Assembly: GCA_046292445.1 (NCBI GenBank)
Contig: JBKBQT010000002.1
Span: 1-64,000 of the forward strand
Direction: 5' to 3'
Length of the DNA: 64,000 nt
Source of the DNA: CALIZF01 sp046292445
GTDB lineage: Bacteria > Pseudomonadota > Alphaproteobacteria > Rhodobacterales > Rhodobacteraceae
The translations under genes and the position numbers were made by a program. The notes beneath the pieces are model-generated. The model searched no databases and was not told the DNA's origin. It saw nothing but the letters and a program-made list of their open reading frames with translations. Positions 41,099-48,789 of this stretch are shown here, piece after piece (position 1 is the stretch's first letter; every line of letters starts with the position of its first letter).

Positions 41099-43069
41099 AT
41101 GGCCGACCAGGGTCAGGCCGCCGCGGGCGGCATCTATTCGGCATCGCCGGAGTTCGTGGCGCAGGCGCATGTGGACGCCGCGCGATATGACGCGATGTAT
41201 GCGGCCTCGGTCGCCGATCCCGACGGGTTCTGGGCGAAGGAGGGGCTGCGGCTCGACTGGACGAAGCCCTACAGCCGGATCAAGAACAGCGATTTCACCT
41301 TCGGCCGGGTGTCGATCAAGTGGTTCGAGGACGGCACGCTGAACGTCTGCGCCAATTGCGTTGACCGTCACGTCGCGCGGCGCGGCAGCCAGACCGCAAT
41401 CATCTGGGAACCGGACGATCCGAGAACCCCGGCCCGGCACATCACCTATGCCGAGCTTCTCGAAGAAACCTGCCGGATGGCCAATGTGCTCAAGGCGCAG
41501 GGGGTGAAGAAGGGCGACCGGGTGGTGCTCTATCTGCCGATGATCCCCGAGGCGGCCTATGCGATGCTGGCCTGCGCGCGGCTCGGGGCGATCCATTCGG
41601 TGGTGTTCGCCGGCTTCTCGCCCGATGCGCTGTCCAACCGGATCAACGACAGCGAGGCGCGGGTGGTCATCACCGCCGATTTCGCGCCGCGCGGGGGCAG
41701 GAAGACCCCGCTAAAGGCCAATACCGATGCCGCGCTGCTCAACTGTGACGACCGGGTGAAATGCCTCGTCGTCAAGCACACGGGCGAGCAGACGAGCTGG
41801 GTTTCGGGGCGCGACATCGACCTGCGGGCCGAGATGGCCGCGGCCTCGGCCTATTGCCCCTATGTCGAGGTCGGCGCGGAGGATCCGCTGTTCATCCTCT
41901 ACACCTCGGGGTCCACCGGGCGGCCCAAGGGGGTGGTACATTCGTCGGGCGGGTATCTGGTCTATGCGGCGATGACGCATCAGATCACATTCGACTATCA
42001 CGATGGCGATGTGTTCTGGTGCACCGCCGATGTCGGCTGGGTCACCGGCCACAGCTACATCATCTATGGCCCGCTGGCGAACGGCGCGACCACGGTGATG
42101 TTCGAGGGCGTGCCGACCTGGCCGGATGCCGGGCGGTTCTGGGAGGTCTGCGCCAAGCATCGCGTCAACCAGTTCTACACCGCCCCGACGGCGATCCGGG
42201 CGCTGATGGGGCAGGGCACCGAATGGGTCGAAAAGCACGACCTGTCGTCGCTCAAGCTGCTCGGCTCGGTGGGCGAGCCGATCAACCCCGAGGCTTGGAA
42301 CTGGTACAACACCCATGTCGGCAAGGGCCGCTGCCCGATCGTGGACACGTTCTGGCAGACCGAGACGGGCGGGCACATCATCACCCCGCTGCCCGGCGCG
42401 ATCCCGCAAAAGCCGGGCAGCGCGACCAAGCCGTTCTTCGGCATCAAGCCGGTGGTGCTCGATCCGAACACCGCGGCGGTGCAGGAGGCGGTCGAGGCGG
42501 AGGGCGTTCTGTGCATCGCCGACAGCTGGCCGGGCCAGATGCGCACCCTCTGGGGCGACCACCAGCGCTTTGAAGAGGCGTATTTCGGCCAGTATCGCGG
42601 CTATTACTTCACCGGCGACGGCTGCCGGCGCGATGCGGATGGCTATTACTGGATCACCGGCCGGGTCGATGACGTCATCAACGTCTCGGGCCACCGGATG
42701 GGCACGGCCGAAGTCGAAAGCGCCCTCGTCGCCCATGCGCAGGTCGCCGAGGCGGCGGTGGTCGGCTATCCGCATCCGATCAAGGGGCAGGGCATCTATG
42801 CCTATGTCACGCTGATGAACGGGGTCGATCCGACCGATGCGCTGCGCAAGGAACTGGTGCAATGGGTGCGCCACGAGATCGGGCCGATCGCCTCGCCCGA
42901 CCTGATCCAGTGGGCGCCGGGCCTGCCCAAGACGCGGTCGGGCAAGATCATGCGCCGCATCCTGCGCAAGATCGCCGAGAACGATTACGGCGCGCTGGGC
43001 GATACCTCGACGCTGGCCGATCCGACAGTGGTCGATGACCTGATCGCGAACCGGATGAACCGGTCGTGA
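41099..43069 (+). CDS. acsA: Acetyl-CoA synthetase
   Basis: A 656-residue AMP-forming enzyme that activates acetate to acetyl-CoA. The AMP-binding P-loop is YTSGSTGRPKGVV at about residues 266-278, the hinge region NVSGHRMGTAEVESA at about 528-542, and the C-terminal PKTRSGKIMRR carries the catalytic Lys (about 616), the known target of regulatory acetylation. GAGGGAGGA precedes the ATG. The stop overlaps a possible GTG start of adk. The following symporter genes suggest a joint role in acetate or related solute use. Confidence 0.97.
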   Translation: MADQGQAAAGGIYSASPEFVAQAHVDAARYDAMYAASVADPDGFWAKEGLRLDWTKPYSRIKNSDFTFGRVSIKWFEDGTLNVCANCVDRHVARRGSQTAIIWEPDDPRTPARHITYAELLEETCRMANVLKAQGVKKGDRVVLYLPMIPEAAYAMLACARLGAIHSVVFAGFSPDALSNRINDSEARVVITADFAPRGGRKTPLKANTDAALLNCDDRVKCLVVKHTGEQTSWVSGRDIDLRAEMAAASAYCPYVEVGAEDPLFILYTSGSTGRPKGVVHSSGGYLVYAAMTHQITFDYHDGDVFWCTADVGWVTGHSYIIYGPLANGATTVMFEGVPTWPDAGRFWEVCAKHRVNQFYTAPTAIRALMGQGTEWVEKHDLSSLKLLGSVGEPINPEAWNWYNTHVGKGRCPIVDTFWQTETGGHIITPLPGAIPQKPGSATKPFFGIKPVVLDPNTAAVQEAVEAEGVLCIADSWPGQMRTLWGDHQRFEEAYFGQYRGYYFTGDGCRRDADGYYWITGRVDDVINVSGHRMGTAEVESALVAHAQVAEAAVVGYPHPIKGQGIYAYVTLMNGVDPTDALRKELVQWVRHEIGPIASPDLIQWAPGLPKTRSGKIMRRILRKIAENDYGALGDTSTLADPTVVDDLIANRMNRS

Positions 43070-43776
43070 GGGCGCGGGACATGGGGGCCGACATGGCGGC
43101 GGATGTGATGGCGCGGCCGGCGGTGCTGATCCTGCTCGGCCCGCCCGGTTCGGGCAAGGGCACGCAGGCGCGGATGCTGGAAGAGCGGTTCGGGCTGGTG
43201 CAGCTTTCGACGGGCGATCTGTTGCGCGCGGCCGTCGCGGCGGGGACCGAGGCGGGGCGGCAGGCCAAGGCGGTGATGGAGGCGGGCGGGCTCGTCGGCG
43301 ACGACATCGTGCTTGCCGTGCTGAAGGACCGGATGGCCGAGCCGGACGTGCGCCGCGGCGTGATCCTCGACGGCTTTCCGCGCACCGCGGCGCAGGCCGA
43401 GGCGCTCGATGCGCTGCTGGCCGAGACCGGGCAGCGCGTCGATGCGGCGATCTCGATGGAGGTGGACGATCAGGCGATGATCGCCCGCGTCGCGGGCCGC
43501 TACACCTGCGCCAACTGCGGCGAGGGGTATCACGACGAGTTCAAGCGCCCCGCCGTGGCGGGGGTTTGCGACAAATGCGGCGGCACGGCGTTCAAGCGCC
43601 GGGCCGACGACAATGCCGAAACGGCGGGGGCGCGGCTGGCCGCGTATCACGCCCAGACGGCACCGCTGATCGCGTACTACGAGGGCCGCGGCGTGCTTTC
43701 GCGCATCGACGGGATGGGCACCATCCCCGAGATCGCCGAGGCGCTCGCGGCCGTCGCAGGCCGCGTGACGGCGTGA
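43066..43776 (+). CDS. adk: Adenylate kinase with Cys4 zinc lid
   Basis: A 222- to 236-residue nucleotide kinase converting ATP and AMP to two ADP. The P-loop is LLGPPGSGKGTQA, the AMP-binding segment QLSTGDLLRAA, and the lid carries two CxxC pairs (YTCANCGEGYH and VCDKCGG), so it probably binds zinc. The start is uncertain: a GTG at 43066 overlaps the acs stop, while ATGs at 43081, 43093 and 43108 (MARPAVLILLG) are all possible. Placement after acs, whose reaction makes AMP, suggests it recycles that AMP. It may be a second adk beside the ribosomal-operon copy common in this order. Confidence 0.9.
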   Translation: MRARDMGADMAADVMARPAVLILLGPPGSGKGTQARMLEERFGLVQLSTGDLLRAAVAAGTEAGRQAKAVMEAGGLVGDDIVLAVLKDRMAEPDVRRGVILDGFPRTAAQAEALDALLAETGQRVDAAISMEVDDQAMIARVAGRYTCANCGEGYHDEFKRPAVAGVCDKCGGTAFKRRADDNAETAGARLAAYHAQTAPLIAYYEGRGVLSRIDGMGTIPEIAEALAAVAGRVTA

Positions 43777-43837
43777 ACGGAGGGCCGCGGATCGGGCAGT
43801 CCGGCCGCGGTTGGGGACAACTCAGGGAGAAACGCGC

Positions 43838-44095
43838 ATGGCAGACACGTCATCCGCCAAGGCCTATTGGACAGCCAACGTCCGGATCATCACCATCAGC
43901 CTGGTGATCTGGTTCGTCTGCTCCTTCGGTCTCGGCATCATCCTGCGGCCGATGCTGATGGGCATCTCGGTCGGCGGGGCAGACCTCGGGTTCTGGTTCG
44001 CCCAGCAGGGGTCGATCTACACGTTCCTCGTGCTGATCTTCGCCTATGCCTGGCGGATGAACAAGCTCGACAAAGAATTCGGCGTGGAAGAGTGA
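43838..44095 (+). CDS. DUF4212 small symporter subunit
   Basis: An 85-residue membrane protein with two hydrophobic segments (about 16-40 and 55-75), the small partner that in this family always precedes a VC_2705-type sodium/solute symporter. The signature YWTANVRIITISLVIWFVCS is seen. The ATG at 43838 has GGGAGA upstream. The large subunit starts 13 nt downstream. Confidence 0.9.
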   Translation: MADTSSAKAYWTANVRIITISLVIWFVCSFGLGIILRPMLMGISVGGADLGFWFAQQGSIYTFLVLIFAYAWRMNKLDKEFGVEE

Positions 44096-44108
44096 GGGGG
44101 GCGCGATA

Positions 44109-45926
44109 ATGGATCAGTATACCCTCAACCTGCTGGTGGTGGGCGCGACCTTCGCGCTCTACATCGGCATCGCCATCTGGGCGCGGGCGGGCACGACGGC
44201 GGAATTCTACGCCGCCGGCCAGGGCGTCAACCCGGTGCTCAACGGCATGGCGACCGGCGCGGACTGGATGTCGGCGGCGTCCTTCATCTCGATGGCCGGG
44301 ATCATCGCCCTGGCCGGCGCGGGCGGCTATCAGCAGTCGGCCTTCCTGATGGGCTGGACCGGCGGCTATGTGCTTCTGGCGCTGCTGCTCGCGCCCTACC
44401 TGCGCAAGTTCGGCAAGTTCACCGTGCCCGAGTTCATCGGCGACCGGTTCTATTCGTCGGGTGCGCGCGTGGTGGCGGTGATCTGCCTCATCGTGATCTC
44501 GGTCACCTACGTGATCGGGCAGATGCGCGGCGTCGGCGTGACCTTCGCGCGGTTCCTCGAGGTTTCGACCGACATGGGCCTCTATATCGGCGCGGCGATC
44601 GTGTTCGCCTATGCGGTGTTCGGCGGCATGAAGGGGATCACCTATACCCAGGTCGCCCAGTATTGCGTGCTCATCATCGCCTATACGATCCCGGCGATCT
44701 TCATCTCGCTCTCGCTCACCGGCTCGTTCCTGCCGCAGCTCGGCCTCATCGGCAGCTATGCCCCCTCGGGCGGGGATGTCGCGTTCCTCTCCAAGCTCGA
44801 CGCCGTGGTGACCGAGCTTGGCTTCACGCAATACACCGCGCATACGACCAATACGCTCAACATGGTGTTCTTCACCATGTCGCTGATGATCGGCACTGCG
44901 GGCCTGCCGCATGTCATCATCCGGTTCTTTACCGTGCCCAAGGTCGCCGATGCGCGGTCCTCGGCCGGCTGGGCGCTGGTGTTCATCGCGCTGCTCTACA
45001 CCGTGGCCCCGGCCGTCGGGTCAATGGCGCGGCTCAACCTTTCGACCACGTTCTGGCCGAACGCGACGACGGGCAACGCGCTGGACGGCGAAGCGCTCAG
45101 CCTCGAGGCGATCAATACCGATCCCAAGCTCTCGTGGATCAACACCTGGAAGAACACCGGGCTGCTGGCCTTCGAGGACAAGAACGGCGACGGCCTGATC
45201 CAGTACTACAACGACGCGAACCCGCGCATGCAGGCCATCGCGGCGGAACGCGGCTGGGCCGGGAACGAGATCACCAAGATCGACAACGACATGATGGTGC
45301 TGGCCAACCCCGAGATCGCGCAGCTTCCGGGCTGGGTGATCGCGCTGGTGGCGGCGGGCGGCCTTGCGGCGGCGCTGTCGACGGCGGCGGGCCTTCTGCT
45401 CGCCATCTCGTCAGCGGTCAGCCACGACCTCATCAAGCGGACCATCAACCCGAACCTGTCGGAACGGGGCGAGCTTCTGGCGGCGCGGATCTCGATGGGC
45501 TTTGCCATCGTGCTGGCAACCTGGCTCGGCCTCAACCCGCCCGGCTTTGCCGCACAGGTGGTGGCGCTCGCCTTCGGCCTTGCGGCCGCGACGATCTTCC
45601 CGGCGCTGATGATGGGCATCTTCTCGAAATCCATCACCAAGGAAGGGGCGATCGTGGGGATGCTCGTCGGCCTCGTGTTCACGGCCGTCTACATCTTCCT
45701 CTACCTCGGCTGGTTCTTCATCCCGGGCACGGCGGTCTATGCCAACATCCCGGCGAACCACTGGTTCGGCATCTCGCCGCTGTCGATCGGCACGGTGGGG
45801 GCGATCCTGAACTTCGCCGCGGCATGGGCCGTCTCGATGGTGACCAAGGCCCCGCCGAAGGAAGTGCAGGATCTGGTCGAATCGATCCGCGTGCCCAAGG
45901 GCGCCGGCACGGCCATCGCCCATTGA
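44109..45926 (+). CDS. Sodium/solute symporter, VC_2705 family
   Basis: A 605-residue sodium/solute symporter of the SSS superfamily with about 13 membrane segments. It begins MDQYTLNLLVVGATFALYIG and has the family core ATGADWMSAASFISMAG. A hydrophilic loop at about residues 330-400 (ending NPEIAQLPGW) is characteristic of this subfamily. It pairs with the DUF4212 subunit just upstream. The neighbouring acs makes acetate or another short acid a likely substrate, by context only. Confidence 0.92.
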   Translation: MDQYTLNLLVVGATFALYIGIAIWARAGTTAEFYAAGQGVNPVLNGMATGADWMSAASFISMAGIIALAGAGGYQQSAFLMGWTGGYVLLALLLAPYLRKFGKFTVPEFIGDRFYSSGARVVAVICLIVISVTYVIGQMRGVGVTFARFLEVSTDMGLYIGAAIVFAYAVFGGMKGITYTQVAQYCVLIIAYTIPAIFISLSLTGSFLPQLGLIGSYAPSGGDVAFLSKLDAVVTELGFTQYTAHTTNTLNMVFFTMSLMIGTAGLPHVIIRFFTVPKVADARSSAGWALVFIALLYTVAPAVGSMARLNLSTTFWPNATTGNALDGEALSLEAINTDPKLSWINTWKNTGLLAFEDKNGDGLIQYYNDANPRMQAIAAERGWAGNEITKIDNDMMVLANPEIAQLPGWVIALVAAGGLAAALSTAAGLLLAISSAVSHDLIKRTINPNLSERGELLAARISMGFAIVLATWLGLNPPGFAAQVVALAFGLAAATIFPALMMGIFSKSITKEGAIVGMLVGLVFTAVYIFLYLGWFFIPGTAVYANIPANHWFGISPLSIGTVGAILNFAAAWAVSMVTKAPPKEVQDLVESIRVPKGAGTAIAH

Positions 45927-46031
45927 CGGGCGCATGGCGGGAGGGCTCGGCCCCTCCCGCCGACACCAAGGGGCAGGGCCGTCCGCGGCCCCGCCCGCAC
46001 CTTGCCGATCCACACGCCCGGGGAGGGGTGC

Positions 46032-47855
46032 ATGGACAGCGCGACAGAGACGGTCATCGCCTTCCTCGAAACCGTCCATCCCTATGACAGCCTGCCGCGG
46101 GACGAGCTGGAGCGTGTCGCCAGTTCCTTCGGCCGCAGGGAATATGCCGCCGGCGACGAGATCTATCGCGAGGGCGAGCCGCTGCGTGGCCTCTACCTCG
46201 TCAAGCGCGGGCAGGTCGAGGTGCTCGACGCCTCGGGCACGCTGGTCTCGATCCTCGGTCCCCGCAATTCGTTCGGCGAGCGCGGGCTGATGCGCGACTG
46301 CCTTGCCGTGACGACCGCGCGGGCGCGCGAGGCTTGCGTGCTGCTGGTGCTGCCGGTGCCCGAGTTCCGCCGCCTGCTCGCCGGGCATCCCGCCTTCGAG
46401 CGGTTCTTCAACCGCGGCCGCGGCCCCGAGCGCGGGTCGGATCTGGCCACCCGCAAGGTCGCCGACCTCATGTCGCACCGGCCCGTGACCTGCACCCCCG
46501 ACACGACACTGCAGGCGGCGGCGCAGGCGATGCGCGCGGCGCATGTGTCCTCGATCGGGGTGGTGGACGGGCAGGGGGCGCTCATGGGCATCCTGACGGT
46601 GCGCGATTTCACCAACCGGGTGGTCGCCGACGGGATGGATCTTGCCACCCCCGTCTCGGCCGTCATGACGCCCGATCCGGTGACGCTGCCGCCCGAGGCG
46701 CTGGGGTCGGACGTGCTGCATCTGATGCTGGAAAAGCGGTTCGGTCACCTGCCGGTCGTCTCGGGCGGGCGTCTGGTGGGCATCGTCACGCAGACCGACC
46801 TCACGCGGTTCCAGGCGGTCAGTTCGGCCCAGCTCGTGCGCGATGCCTCGGCAGCCGAGACGGTCGAGGAGATGGCCGTCATCACCGCCCGCATCCCCAA
46901 GCTGCTGGTGCAGCTTGTCGGCGGCGGCTCGGCGCATGAGGTGACGACGCGGCTGGTGACCGACATCGCCGATACCGTCACCCGCCGCCTTCTGCGGCTG
47001 GCCGAGGCCGCGCTCGGCCCCGCCCCGGTGCCGTTCCTGTGGCTCGCCTGCGGCAGCCAGGGGCGGCAGGAACAGACCGGGGTGAGCGACCAGGACAACT
47101 GCCTCTTTCTCGACGACAGCGCCAGCGACGATGACCTGCGCTATTTCGCGCAGCTTGCGAAATACGTCTCGGACGGGCTGAACGCGGCCGGGTATTTCTA
47201 CTGCCCCGGCGACATGATGGCGACCAACCCACGCTGGTGCGCCCGCGTGTCCACCTGGCGCGGCTATTTCGAGGGCTGGATCGCCCGCCCCGATCCGATG
47301 GCGCAGATGCTGGCCTCCGTGATGTTCGACCTGCGCCCGATCGGCGGCACGGCGCAGCTGTTCACCGACCTGCAGGCCGAGACGCTCGAGAGGGCGGCCA
47401 AGAACTCGATCTTTGCCGCCCATATGATCGCCAACAGCCTCAAGCATACCCCGCCGCTCGGCCTTCTGCGCGGCTTCGCCACGATCCGGTCGGGCGAATA
47501 CCGCAACCACATCGACATGAAGCACAACGGGGTGATCCCGGTGGTCGATCTGGGCCGGGTCTATGCGCTGCAGGGTCGCCTGCCGGCGGTCAACACCCGC
47601 GCCCGGCTGCTCGCCGCGGAGGAGGCGGGCGTGATCTCGGTGTCCGGCGCGCGCGACCTGATCGAGGCCTATGATCTGATCGCCGAGATGCGGCTCAGGA
47701 ATCAGGCGGCGCTGGTGCGCGCCGGGCGCAAGCCCGACAATTTCCTCGCCCCGTCCGATCTGAGCGATTTCGAGCGCAGCCACCTGCGCGATGCCTTCGT
47801 CGTGGTGCGCACGATGCAATCGGCAATCGGCCAGGGAAAGGGCGCGCTCGGATGA
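46032..47855 (+). CDS. cNMP-binding/CBS/DUF294 nucleotidyltransferase-like protein
   Basis: A 607-residue cytoplasmic protein: a cyclic-nucleotide-binding domain (about 20-135), two CBS domains (about 150-270), and a DUF294-type nucleotidyltransferase whose motif GSQGRQEQTGVSDQDN (GS...D.D) is at about residues 338-353, then the DUF294 C-terminal helical domain. Such proteins resemble GlnD-like nucleotidyltransferases, but their target is unknown. GGGAGGGG lies before the ATG at 46032. It follows the symporter and overlaps the next gene's start (ATGA), so it may sense adenylates or second messengers and adjust uptake. Confidence 0.9.
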   Translation: MDSATETVIAFLETVHPYDSLPRDELERVASSFGRREYAAGDEIYREGEPLRGLYLVKRGQVEVLDASGTLVSILGPRNSFGERGLMRDCLAVTTARAREACVLLVLPVPEFRRLLAGHPAFERFFNRGRGPERGSDLATRKVADLMSHRPVTCTPDTTLQAAAQAMRAAHVSSIGVVDGQGALMGILTVRDFTNRVVADGMDLATPVSAVMTPDPVTLPPEALGSDVLHLMLEKRFGHLPVVSGGRLVGIVTQTDLTRFQAVSSAQLVRDASAAETVEEMAVITARIPKLLVQLVGGGSAHEVTTRLVTDIADTVTRRLLRLAEAALGPAPVPFLWLACGSQGRQEQTGVSDQDNCLFLDDSASDDDLRYFAQLAKYVSDGLNAAGYFYCPGDMMATNPRWCARVSTWRGYFEGWIARPDPMAQMLASVMFDLRPIGGTAQLFTDLQAETLERAAKNSIFAAHMIANSLKHTPPLGLLRGFATIRSGEYRNHIDMKHNGVIPVVDLGRVYALQGRLPAVNTRARLLAAEEAGVISVSGARDLIEAYDLIAEMRLRNQAALVRAGRKPDNFLAPSDLSDFERSHLRDAFVVVRTMQSAIGQGKGALG

Positions 47856-48373
47856 CGCTTGAATTCCTCGCCGCCCTCGTTGCCGCCTTTGCCGGCGCCG
47901 GCATCGCGATGACGCTGCGCTGGCTTTCCGGCGGGCGGCTGCCGCGCTGGATCGTCCCGGCGGCGGCGGGGCTGGGCATGATCGGCCTGACCATATGGTC
48001 GGAATACGCCTGGGAGGCGCGGGCCCGCGCCGGCCTGCCGCCCGGCTTCGTCGTGGCCGAGGCCCCGCGCGAGGCGATGCCGCTCAGGCCCTGGACCTAT
48101 CTTGCGCCGCTGGCGACGCGGATGCTGGTGGTCGATCTGACCGCCACCCGCCGCCATCCGGCGGCAACCGACCTTGCCATGACGCGAGTCGTGGCCATGG
48201 GCCGCTGGCGGCCGAATGCCGACCGGCTCGTGGTGCTCGACTGCGCGCAGGGCCTGCGCGTGACGGTGACGGAGGGGGTCGAATTTTCCGACGCGGGCGT
48301 GATGACGGGGGGGGCCTGGTCACCGGTCGCGGCGGACGATCCCGTGCTGAGGACGGCCTGCGACGGAGGATAG
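47852..48373 (+). CDS. Hypothetical two-TM membrane protein
   Basis: A 173-residue protein with two hydrophobic helices (about 4-23 and 32-50) and a soluble remainder containing MTRVVAMGRWRPNADRLVVL. I do not recognise a domain. It overlaps the DUF294 gene by ATGA and is followed 2 nt later by the receiver gene, so it belongs to this operon and may anchor one of its partners. Confidence 0.7.
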   Translation: MTLEFLAALVAAFAGAGIAMTLRWLSGGRLPRWIVPAAAGLGMIGLTIWSEYAWEARARAGLPPGFVVAEAPREAMPLRPWTYLAPLATRMLVVDLTATRRHPAATDLAMTRVVAMGRWRPNADRLVVLDCAQGLRVTVTEGVEFSDAGVMTGGAWSPVAADDPVLRTACDGG

Positions 48374-48375
48374 CC

Positions 48376-48789
48376 ATGGCTGGCGAGGATGCACCCAAAC
48401 GCGTGCTGGTGGTCGAGGACGAGGACAACATCGCCATCGCGCTCGACTATCTCATGACGCGCGAGGGCTATGCCCATGACCGGGTGTCGAACGGCGCCGA
48501 GGCGCTGCCGCGCATCCGGGCAACGCATCCCGACCTCGTGCTGCTCGACGTGATGCTGCCCGAGATGTCGGGTTACGAGATCTGCCAAGGCGTGCGGCTC
48601 GACCCGACCCTGGCGGATGTGAAGATCCTGATGATGACCGCCCGCGGATCGGCGATCGAACGGCGCAAGGGCCTTGCGCTCGGCGCCGACGGATTCATCT
48701 CCAAACCGTTCGAATTGACGGAACTCAGGGCCGAGGTGCGGCGCCTCCTGGGGGGCGACGTGCCCGCCGGGGGGGCCGATCATGCTTGA
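48376..48789 (+). CDS. Single-domain response regulator
   Basis: A 137-residue stand-alone receiver with acidic pocket VVEDEDNIAIAL and phospho-acceptor Asp about 55 in LVLLDVMLPEMSG, Thr in MMTARGS and Lys in FISKPFE. No output domain is present. GGAGGA precedes the ATG. The stop overlaps the start of the sensor-exonuclease fusion by eight bases, so the two are translated together. Confidence 0.92.
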   Translation: MAGEDAPKRVLVVEDEDNIAIALDYLMTREGYAHDRVSNGAEALPRIRATHPDLVLLDVMLPEMSGYEICQGVRLDPTLADVKILMMTARGSAIERRKGLALGADGFISKPFELTELRAEVRRLLGGDVPAGGADHA

